From assembly GCA_035760865.1 (NCBI GenBank), contig DASTSE010000238.1, forward strand, positions 1 through 13,945: a stretch of 13,945 nt of DNA, in the 5' to 3' direction. Position 1 is the stretch's first letter; every line of letters begins with the position of its first letter. The translations under genes and the position numbers were made by a program. This DNA is from Dokdonella_A sp035760865 (lineage in GTDB: Bacteria > Pseudomonadota > Gammaproteobacteria > Xanthomonadales > Rhodanobacteraceae). A model generated the notes under the pieces. It had not been told where the DNA came from, ran no database searches, and was given only the letters and a program-made list of their open reading frames with translations. Positions 6,709 to 13,945 of this stretch are shown here, piece after piece.

Positions 6709-9700
6709 GCGAATCCGCGCACGACGGCGTCGCGATCGTCGGCATGGCGGGTCGCTTCCCCGGCGCCGCTTCGGTCGACGAACTGTGGGCGAACCTGCTC
6801 GCCGGACGCGAGTCGATCACGCGCTTCGCGCCCGGGCAGGTATCGCCGCTGGTGCCGCGCGCGTTGCGCGAGCATCCGCGTTACGTGGCTGCGCGCGGCA
6901 CGATCGCCGACGTCGAGCGTTTCGACGCCGCCTTCTTCGGCATCGCCGCACGCGAGGCCCAGCTGATCGATCCGCAACAGCGCGTGTTCCTCGAGCTGTG
7001 CTGGAACGCGCTCGAACATGCGGGCATCGATCCCTCGCGCGCAGCGGGCAGCAGCAGCGCCGCCCCGATCGGTGCTGCCTCTGTCGGCGCGGCCTCCATA
7101 GGCATATTCGCCGGCACCTCCAACAACACCTACCGCAAGCTCGTCGACGCGCGCCCCGACATAGTCGCCGCGAGTGGCGAGTTCGCCGCGATGCTCGCCA
7201 ACGAAAAGGACTATGTCGCGACGCGCGTCGCCCACAGGCTCGGCCTTACCGGGCCCGCGATCAGCCTCTACACCGCATGCTCGACCTCGCTCGTCGCGGT
7301 GGCGCAGGCGTGGTACGCGCTCATGAGCTGGCAGTGCGACGTCGCGCTCGCGGGCGGCGTGAACGTCGTCGTGCCGCAGGAGTCGGGCTACCTGCCCGCC
7401 GAAGGCGCGATCGAGTCGGCCGACGGCCATTGCCGGCCGTTCGACGCTGGCGCGACGGGTACGGTGTTCTCGTGCGGCGCGGGCGTGGTCGTGCTCAAGC
7501 GCCTTGCCGACGCGATCGAGCACGGCGACACGATCTACGCGGTGATCCGCGGCGTCGGCGTCAACAACGACGGCGCCGACAAGGCGAGCTTCGGCGCGCC
7601 GAGCGTGCGCGGCCAGGCGGCCGCGATCCGCCTCGCGCTCGCGAGCGCGAACGTCGACGCGGGCTCGATCGGCTATGTCGAGGCGCACGGCACCGGCACG
7701 CCGCTCGGCGATCCGATCGAGGTCGAGGCGCTCACGCGTGCGTTCCGCGTCGACGGCGCCGGCACCGGCACGTGCTGGCTCGGTTCGATCAAGGGCAACC
7801 TCGGCCACCTCGTCGCGGCCTCGGGCGTCACCGGCCTGATCAAGGCAACCCTCGCCCTGCACCACGGGCGCATTCCGCCGAGCATCAACATCGCCACGCC
7901 GAACCCCGAGATCGATTTCGACCACTCGCCGTTCAGGCTCGCACGCGAGGCGGTCGCCTGGCCACGCGGCGCCGCGCCGCGTCGCGCGGGCGTGAGTTCG
8001 TTCGGCGTCGGCGGCACCAATGCGCACGTCGTGCTCGAAGAAGCGCCGCTCGCCGCGCCGCCTGCGGCCGGCCGCGGCGCGAACCTGCTCGTGCTGTCCG
8101 CGCGCGACGAGGAGGCATTGCAGCGCCGGGCGAGCGATCTCGCCGCACGCCTCGCGTCCGCACGATCCGACGAACTGCCCGACATCGCGGCGACGCTCGC
8201 GCTCGGGCGCAAGCCGATGGCGGTGCGCGCCGCGGTCGTCGCGCGCACGCCGGCACTGGCCGCCGAAGCGCTCGCGCGCGTCGTGCCGCAGCGCGCCGGT
8301 CGGCCCAAGCTCGTGTTCCTCTTCCCGGGCCAGGGCTCGCAGCACGCGAACATGGCGCGGGAACTGGTCGAGACCGAGCCGGTGTTCGCCGAACACTTCG
8401 ATCGCTGCTGCGCGCTCGCGAGCGCGCGGCTCGGCCTCGACCTGCGCGCGCTGATCCTGCCGCCCGCCGACGCGGCCGAAGCCGCCGCCGCGGGACTCGC
8501 CGAGACGCGCTGCACGCAGCCCGCGCTGTTCGCGGTCGAGTACGCGCTCGCCCGGCTGTGGGAGGGCTGGGGCATCGTCGCCGACACGATGATCGGCCAC
8601 AGCATCGGCGAATACGTCGCGGCGACGCTCGCCGGCGTGTTCGGCCTCGACGACGCGGTCGCGCTCGTCTGCGCGCGCGGCGCGGCGATGCAGGCGCAAC
8701 CGCCCGGAGCGATGCTCGCGGTGCGCGCGGTCGCCCACGCGATCGCGCCGCGCCTGAACGGCGGCGTCAGTCTCGCTGCGGTGAACGCGCCCGAACTGTG
8801 CGTCGTCGCCGGCACCGACACCGAGATCGGCGCATTCGCCGACACGCTCGCCGCCGACAGCATCGCGACCACGCGGCTCAAGGTCAGCCATGCGTTCCAT
8901 TCGGCGCTCATGGACGGCGCGCTGCCGCCGTTCGAGCGTGCCTTCGCGTACCTGCGCCTCGCGCCGCCGTCGCGTCCGTTCTATTCCTGCGTGAGCGGTA
9001 CGCCGATCGACGCGCGCGCGGCGGCCGAACCGGTCTACTGGTGCCGCCAGCTGCGCGAGCCGGTGCGCTTCGCGGACGCGGTCGCGCACGCGATCGCCGA
9101 AGGCGCGACGCTGTTCGTCGAAGTCGGACCGTCGCAGGCGCTGACCGCGTTCGTACGCAGCCAGCTCGGCAACGGCGGACGTGCGATCGCCTCGCTCGGC
9201 CCGGCCGCGAAGCCGGGCAGCGATGCCGAGCACGTCGCGACCGCGCTCGGCGCGTGCTGGGCCGCGGGGCGCGCACCCGACTGGGACGCGTACTTCGCCG
9301 GCCAGGCGCGTCGCCGCGTCGCGCTGCCCGGCTATCCGTTCCGCGGCGAGCGCCATTGGATCGATGCGCCGGCGCCGGACGCCGTGTCAGGGGAAACGAT
9401 CATGAAGGAAGCCCATCCGGCGATGGCCGCCATGCCAGCCGCTCCGTCGCCGACGTCGCGCCTGCGCGTGGAGCTGCGCGAACTCGTCGAATCGCTGACC
9501 GGCGAGCATCTCGACGCGACGCACGACGAGGCGAGCTTCCTCGAACTCGGCCTCGATTCCCTGTCGCTGACGCAGGCCGCGCTCGAGCTCGAGCGCCGCT
9601 ACGGCCTCAAGCTGAAGTTCCGCCGCCTCATGGAGGACCTCGACAGCATCGCCAAGCTCGCGACGTTGCTCGAGCCGACGTTGCCCGCGTCGCCGCCGGC

Positions 9701-12700
9701 GCTCTCCGTGCCGAACCCGACCGCGATCGTGCACGCCACCGCGGCCGCGCCGGTCGGCGATGCGTCGCCGCTGCTCGCACTGATCCAGAGCCAGCAGGCG
9801 CTCATGCAGCAGCAGATGCACTTGCTCGCGAGCCTCGCCGCAGGCTCGCCGGCAGGCTTCGTCGCAGCGTCGCCCGCTGCGTCGCCCGCCGTGACGCCGG
9901 CGCCGCCGCGCAGCGCGGAAGACGCGCCTGCCGCCAATCTCGTCGAACGCCCGTTCGGTGCTTCCGCGCGCATCACGCTGCGGCCCGAGCACGCGATGAC
10001 GCCCGCGCAGCGCGCATGGGTCGACGACTTCACGCGCCGCTACAACGCGCGCACCGCGCGCTCGAAGGCTTTCTCGCAACAGCACCGCGCGCGCATGGCC
10101 GATCCGCGCGTCGTCACCGGCTTCAACCCGTTGTGGAAGGAGCTCGTCTATCCGATCGTCGTCGACCGCTCGAAAGGCGCGCTGCTGCACGACATCGACG
10201 GCAACGAGTACGTCGACTGCCTCAATTCGTTCGGCGCGAATTTCCTCGGCCACCAGCCCGACTACGTGGTCGAGGCGCTCAAGCAGCAGGTCGACGCCGG
10301 CTACGAGGTCGGCCCGCAGCATCCGCTGACGGCGGAAGTCGCCGAGCTCATCGCCGGCATGACCGGCATGGCGCGCGTCGCGTTCTGCAACACGGGTTCC
10401 GAGGCCGTGATGGGCGCGATGCGCATCGCGCGCACGGTGACCGGCCGGCGCACGATCGCGATCTTCACGAATTCGTACCACGGCATCTTCGACGAAGTCA
10501 TCGTGCGCGGCACGCGCACCCTGCGTTCGATCGCGGCCGCGCCCGGCATCCTCGCCAGCGCGGTCGAGAACGTGCTCGTGCTCGATTACGGCAGCGACGA
10601 CGCGCTGCGCGTGCTGCGCGAGCGCGCAGGCGAACTCGCGGCGATCATGATCGAGCCGGTGCAGGGCAAGAACCCTTCGCTGCAGCCGCGCGCGTTCGTA
10701 CAGGCGCTGCGCGCGATCTGCGACGAAGCCGGCTGCGCGCTCATCTTCGACGAAGTCATCACCGGTTTCCGCATCGCGCAGGGTGGCGCGCAGGCGTACT
10801 ACGGCGTACGCGCCGACATCGCGACCTACGGCAAGATCATCGGCGGCGGCCTGCCGTTCGCGGCGATCGCCGGCGCCGCGCACTGGCTCGACGCGCTCGA
10901 CGGCGGCGACTGGCGCTTCGGCGACGATTCGCATCCGGAGGCGGGCGTCACGTACTTCGCCGGCACGTTCGTACGCCATCCGCTCGCGCTCGCGGCGGCC
11001 AGGGCCGCGCTGCTGCACCTCGAACGGCGCGGGCCGGCATTGCAGGACGAACTCAACGCGCGCACGCAGGCGCTCGTCGCGAAACTCGACGCGATGTTCG
11101 CCGAGCGCGCGGCACCGCTGAAGGCGGTCGGCTTCAGCTCGCTCTGGCGCGTCGTCGCCGACGAGGACCAGCCGTACGCGAGCCTGTTCTGGTATGCGCT
11201 GCGCGCCAACGGCCTGCATCTCTACGAGCAGTTCAACTGCTTCCTCACCGAAGCGCACGGCGCTGCCGAGGTCGAGCGCATCGTCGATGCGGTGCGTGCC
11301 GCGGTCGACGACCTGCTCGGCGCGGGCCTGCTCACGCCGCGCCCGGGCGCGCGCGCGCGCGCGCCCGCGACGAGCGCCGGGGACGCCGCCGACCTGCCCG
11401 CCACGGTCGCGCTCACCGACGGCCAGCTCGAGAAGTGGCTCGGCTGCCAGTACGGCGGCAACGCCGCGCTCGCGTGCAACGAAGCCGTCGTGCTGACCTT
11501 CGACGGTGCGCTCGACGTCACCGCGCTCGAGCGTGCGCTCGACACGGTCTGGCGACGGCACGAGGCGTTCCGCTTCGGCATCTCGGCCGATGGCCGCACG
11601 CTGTCGCTGCAGCCGCTGCCGGCGCTGCCGTTGCAGCAGGTCGACCTGTCCGGCGCGGACGCGGATGCGCGACTCGACGCATGGTGCGATCGGCAGATGC
11701 GCACGCCGTTCGACCTCGCGCGTGCGCCGCTGCTGCGCTTCGCGCTGCTGCGACTGGGCGACCATCGCCATGCGCTGCACCTCGTCGCCCATCACCTGAT
11801 CATGGACGGCTGGTCGCTCGCGGTGCTCTGCGGCGAGCTGCAGGCCTGCTACAACGCCTACGCGGGCGGGCGCGAGCCGCAGCTGCCGCCGGCGCAGAGC
11901 TTCCGCGCCTACGCCCTCGCCGAGCGCGCCCGCCGCGACGCCAACGGCACCGCGCAACTCGACTACTGGAACCGCGTCTACGCCGACATTCCGCCTCCGC
12001 TCGAACTGCCCGCCGACCGGCCCCACGCGGAGGCGGCGGACTTCGACGCCGACACCGAGCGCCACGTGTTCCCGGCACCGCTCGCTGCCGCATTGCGCGT
12101 CGAGGCGCGCCGCCGCGGCGCGACCCTCTACGGCCTCATGCTCGGCGCGTTCGCCCTGTTCGTCGCGCGGCTGTCGGGGCAGAAGGACTTCGCGATCGCG
12201 ATCCCGTTCGCCGGCCAGGCGGTCGCTGGCAGCGGGGCGCTGATCGGCGACGGCGTCAACACGCTGCCGCTGCGCCTGCGCATCGATCCGCACGCGGGCG
12301 TCGAAGCGGCGACGGCGACCGCGCAGGCGGCGCTGCTCGACGCAGCCGACCACCAGGACCTCACGCTCATGACGATCCTGCGTGCGCGCTCGCTGCGCCG
12401 GCGCAGCGCGCGCGGCGCCCTCGGCGAGGTCATCTTCAATCTCAATCCGCGCATGCGCGCACCGCTGTTCGACGGCGTCGTCACCGAATGGCACGACTGC
12501 CGCCACGTCGCGCTGCTGTGGGACCTTTTCTTCAACCTCAACGACGACGGCCAGCGGCTCGCGCTCGACCTGCACTATCGCACCGCGCTGTACGACGCGA
12601 CGACCATCCGGCGCTGGATCGCCGACTACGAACGAATGCTCGAGGACATCGGCATGCAGACTTTGGAACCCGTGGTCGCGGCGCCTTCGCGTACGGCCGT

Positions 12701-13945
12701 GACCAACGCGGCACCTCCGGTGCAGGCCGCGCATGCGGGGCCCTCCCTGCTCGACCTCGTCGGGGAGCAGGTGCGCGCGGCGCCCGATCGCGTCGCGGTC
12801 ACGTGCGAGACGCAACGCTACACGTACGCCGACCTGTGGCGCGCGAGCGCGTGCATCGCCTCGCGCCTGATCGCCGCCGGGGTCGAGCCCGGCGATCTCG
12901 TCGGCATCTGCATGCCGAGGCGCAGCGAAATGGTCGCGGCCGCCCTCGGCGTGCTGCGCGCGGGCGCCGCCTACGTGCCGCTCGACGCGAGCTTCCCGGA
13001 CAAGCGCCTGCGCCTCATGATCGAGCGCGCCGCGTTGCGCCACACGGTGGTTCTCGCCGGTCATGCCCTGCCGGCCGCCGTCGCCGAGCACGACGGCGCG
13101 CTCGTCGCGCTCGACGACGCCGACATCCGCTCCGGCGACGACGGCGCGCCGCTGCCGGCGGTCGACGGCGCCGCGCTCGCCTACGTGCTGTTCACGTCGG
13201 GCTCCACCGGCGAGCCGAAGGGCGTGCGCATCCTGCATCGCAACCTCGTCAACTTCCTGCGCTCGATGCGCGAGTCGCCGGGCTTCGGCGCGGACGACGT
13301 CATCTGCGCGGTGACCACGTTGTCGTTCGACATCGCCGGCCTCGAGCTCTACCTGCCGCTCGTGAGCGGCGCGCGCGTGCACATCGCGACCGAAGCGGAA
13401 GTGCGCGATCCGCAGAAGACGATGGCGCTGGTCAAGGACAGCGGCACGACCGTGCTGCAGACGACGCCGACGCTGCTGCGCCTGCTGTGCGACGGCGGCG
13501 GCGTCGAGAACCTGGCCGGGCTCAAGCTGCTCGTCGGCGGCGAGGCGATGCCGCGCGATCTCGCCAACCTCGTCGTGCGCCATTGCCGCGAACTGTGGAA
13601 CATGTACGGGCCCACCGAGACGACGATCTGGTCGACGATCCAGCGCGTCGAGGAGGGCGACGGCCCGGTGCCGCTCGGGCGCCCGATCGCGAACACGCGC
13701 ATCCACGTGCTCGACGCGGACGGGCGCCCGCTCGCGGCGGGCGCGCAGGGCGAGATCTGGATCGGCGGCGACGGCGTCGCCGATGGATACCTCAATCGCC
13801 CCGACCTCACGGCCGAGCGCTTCCGCATCGACCCGTTCGCGAACGACGGCAGTCGCATGTACCGCACCGGCGACGTCGGCAGCCTGCAGGACGGCGTGCT
13901 GCATTTCCATGGTCGCGCCGACGACCAGGTGAAGCTGCGCGGCTT
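6705..13945 (+). CDS. Hybrid PKS-NRPS megasynthase KS-AT-ACP-AMT-C-A, 3' end outside window
   Basis: 2413 residues are visible. KS (about 8-448): Cys192 in TACSTS, H328 in EAHGTGT, H368 in GNLGH. AT (about 538-850): FPGQGSQ, Ser633 in GHSIGE, HAFH at 729-732, which indicates malonyl-CoA. ACP (about 918-990): Ser952 in LGLDSL. A Gln/Met-rich linker follows, then a class III PLP aminotransferase (about 1090-1540): NTGSEAV, IFDEVITGF and Schiff-base K1377 in YGKIIGGG. C (about 1562-1995): HHLIMDG, H1696/H1697. A (from about 2013): LFTSGSTGEPKG, D2209, NMYGPTE; specificity residues read D-I-L-Q-L-G-M-I-W, a glycine-type code. The window ends in motif A8. No KR, DH or ER is present, which fits beta-transamination of the keto product, as in McyE and MycA. 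The protein has no loading or docking domain before the KS. GGAGG at 6694-6698 lies 6 nt before the ATG, which overlaps the A-T stop. Confidence 0.95.
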   Translation, partial: MSESAHDGVAIVGMAGRFPGAASVDELWANLLAGRESITRFAPGQVSPLVPRALREHPRYVAARGTIADVERFDAAFFGIAAREAQLIDPQQRVFLELCWNALEHAGIDPSRAAGSSSAAPIGAASVGAASIGIFAGTSNNTYRKLVDARPDIVAASGEFAAMLANEKDYVATRVAHRLGLTGPAISLYTACSTSLVAVAQAWYALMSWQCDVALAGGVNVVVPQESGYLPAEGAIESADGHCRPFDAGATGTVFSCGAGVVVLKRLADAIEHGDTIYAVIRGVGVNNDGADKASFGAPSVRGQAAAIRLALASANVDAGSIGYVEAHGTGTPLGDPIEVEALTRAFRVDGAGTGTCWLGSIKGNLGHLVAASGVTGLIKATLALHHGRIPPSINIATPNPEIDFDHSPFRLAREAVAWPRGAAPRRAGVSSFGVGGTNAHVVLEEAPLAAPPAAGRGANLLVLSARDEEALQRRASDLAARLASARSDELPDIAATLALGRKPMAVRAAVVARTPALAAEALARVVPQRAGRPKLVFLFPGQGSQHANMARELVETEPVFAEHFDRCCALASARLGLDLRALILPPADAAEAAAAGLAETRCTQPALFAVEYALARLWEGWGIVADTMIGHSIGEYVAATLAGVFGLDDAVALVCARGAAMQAQPPGAMLAVRAVAHAIAPRLNGGVSLAAVNAPELCVVAGTDTEIGAFADTLAADSIATTRLKVSHAFHSALMDGALPPFERAFAYLRLAPPSRPFYSCVSGTPIDARAAAEPVYWCRQLREPVRFADAVAHAIAEGATLFVEVGPSQALTAFVRSQLGNGGRAIASLGPAAKPGSDAEHVATALGACWAAGRAPDWDAYFAGQARRRVALPGYPFRGERHWIDAPAPDAVSGETIMKEAHPAMAAMPAAPSPTSRLRVELRELVESLTGEHLDATHDEASFLELGLDSLSLTQAALELERRYGLKLKFRRLMEDLDSIAKLATLLEPTLPASPPALSVPNPTAIVHATAAAPVGDASPLLALIQSQQALMQQQMHLLASLAAGSPAGFVAASPAASPAVTPAPPRSAEDAPAANLVERPFGASARITLRPEHAMTPAQRAWVDDFTRRYNARTARSKAFSQQHRARMADPRVVTGFNPLWKELVYPIVVDRSKGALLHDIDGNEYVDCLNSFGANFLGHQPDYVVEALKQQVDAGYEVGPQHPLTAEVAELIAGMTGMARVAFCNTGSEAVMGAMRIARTVTGRRTIAIFTNSYHGIFDEVIVRGTRTLRSIAAAPGILASAVENVLVLDYGSDDALRVLRERAGELAAIMIEPVQGKNPSLQPRAFVQALRAICDEAGCALIFDEVITGFRIAQGGAQAYYGVRADIATYGKIIGGGLPFAAIAGAAHWLDALDGGDWRFGDDSHPEAGVTYFAGTFVRHPLALAAARAALLHLERRGPALQDELNARTQALVAKLDAMFAERAAPLKAVGFSSLWRVVADEDQPYASLFWYALRANGLHLYEQFNCFLTEAHGAAEVERIVDAVRAAVDDLLGAGLLTPRPGARARAPATSAGDAADLPATVALTDGQLEKWLGCQYGGNAALACNEAVVLTFDGALDVTALERALDTVWRRHEAFRFGISADGRTLSLQPLPALPLQQVDLSGADADARLDAWCDRQMRTPFDLARAPLLRFALLRLGDHRHALHLVAHHLIMDGWSLAVLCGELQACYNAYAGGREPQLPPAQSFRAYALAERARRDANGTAQLDYWNRVYADIPPPLELPADRPHAEAADFDADTERHVFPAPLAAALRVEARRRGATLYGLMLGAFALFVARLSGQKDFAIAIPFAGQAVAGSGALIGDGVNTLPLRLRIDPHAGVEAATATAQAALLDAADHQDLTLMTILRARSLRRRSARGALGEVIFNLNPRMRAPLFDGVVTEWHDCRHVALLWDLFFNLNDDGQRLALDLHYRTALYDATTIRRWIADYERMLEDIGMQTLEPVVAAPSRTAVTNAAPPVQAAHAGPSLLDLVGEQVRAAPDRVAVTCETQRYTYADLWRASACIASRLIAAGVEPGDLVGICMPRRSEMVAAALGVLRAGAAYVPLDASFPDKRLRLMIERAALRHTVVLAGHALPAAVAEHDGALVALDDADIRSGDDGAPLPAVDGAALAYVLFTSGSTGEPKGVRILHRNLVNFLRSMRESPGFGADDVICAVTTLSFDIAGLELYLPLVSGARVHIATEAEVRDPQKTMALVKDSGTTVLQTTPTLLRLLCDGGGVENLAGLKLLVGGEAMPRDLANLVVRHCRELWNMYGPTETTIWSTIQRVEEGDGPVPLGRPIANTRIHVLDADGRPLAAGAQGEIWIGGDGVADGYLNRPDLTAERFRIDPFANDGSRMYRTGDVGSLQDGVLHFHGRADDQVKLRG
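11344..11367. repeat. 24-bp perfect G/C palindrome in the AMT-C linker
   Basis: The 24 bases are self-complementary, with 18 strictly alternating G and C at 11347-11364. In frame they encode part of the PGARARAPA linker between the aminotransferase and condensation domains. Alternating GC of this kind favours Z-DNA or cruciform structure, and is a place where polymerase slippage or sequencing error could shift the frame. The frame is intact here. Confidence 0.7.

Noticed and set aside
8889..8900. Methylmalonyl specificity of the AT
   Set aside because: The motif is HAFH, typical of malonyl-CoA, not the YASH of methylmalonyl-specific domains.
6450..9356. A 968-codon open frame on the minus strand opposite the A-T/KS-AT region
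   Set aside because: It has the same low-complexity composition and is antisense to intact PCP, KS and AT motifs; no motif or credible start context.
9387..13910. A 1507-codon open frame on the minus strand opposite the megasynthase
   Set aside because: It is Arg/Ala/Asp/Glu/Val-rich with no recognisable domain, and lies wholly antisense to the catalytic motifs of the plus-strand gene. Long antisense open frames are expected in GC-rich coding DNA.
1..13945. tRNA or rRNA genes, CRISPR arrays, insertion sequences, phage or toxin-antitoxin genes
   Set aside because: I found no array-like direct repeats, no transposase or integrase motif and no cloverleaf-like sequence. Almost all of the window is accounted for by the genes listed.

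Overview
The window is a uniformly high-GC bacterial chromosomal segment. Its left part holds ordinary genes: the start of glmS, an EpsB-like exopolysaccharide sugar transferase and a membrane-anchored J-domain protein. Its right part, about 11 kb, is the beginning of a PKS/NRPS biosynthetic gene cluster. Gene types, base composition and a perfectly spaced CRP/Clp-like palindrome fit a proteobacterium, perhaps a Lysobacterales (Xanthomonas/Rhodanobacter-like) gammaproteobacterium. That assignment is an inference; there is no rRNA or other taxonomic marker here.

Layout. Positions 1-388 (minus) are the N-terminal third of the glutaminase domain of glmS, cut by the left edge. A divergent gap of about 208 bp separates it from a polyprenyl glycosylphosphotransferase (597-1997, plus). 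This gene converges on the J-domain protein (2007-2672, minus). Both stop codons lie inside one perfect hairpin. A 270-bp divergent intergenic region then carries a CRP/Clp-like palindrome and opens the cluster.

The cluster is one plus-strand transcription unit. It has two tandem paralogous cupin_8/JmjC-type proteins (2943-3875, 3923-4864), each with an intact HxD...H iron triad and a candidate 2-oxoglutarate lysine. Next is a free-standing adenylation-thiolation protein (4861-6708) whose specificity residues read as proline. Last is a very large hybrid megasynthase (6705 to beyond 13945) with the order KS-AT-ACP-aminotransferase-C-A. Its AT carries the malonyl-type HAFH motif and its A domain reads as glycine. 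The last two junctions are 4-bp ATGA overlaps, so translation is probably coupled.

Together the genes suggest this route: a prolyl thioester on the A-T protein is extended by the KS-AT with one malonyl unit; the beta-keto group is not reduced (no KR, DH or ER) but transaminated by the PLP domain; the resulting beta-amino acyl chain is condensed with glycine. The predicted intermediate is 3-amino-3-(pyrrolidin-2-yl)propanoyl-glycyl-S-carrier, possibly hydroxylated by one or both cupin enzymes. The KS-AT-ACP-AMT-C-A order resembles parts of McyE (microcystin) and MycA/ItuA (mycosubtilin/iturin). Proline as the starter for such a module, together with paired JmjC-like enzymes, is a combination I do not recognise. 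The megasynthase is cut by the right edge in motif A8 of its A domain, so the later modules and the release step cannot be seen.
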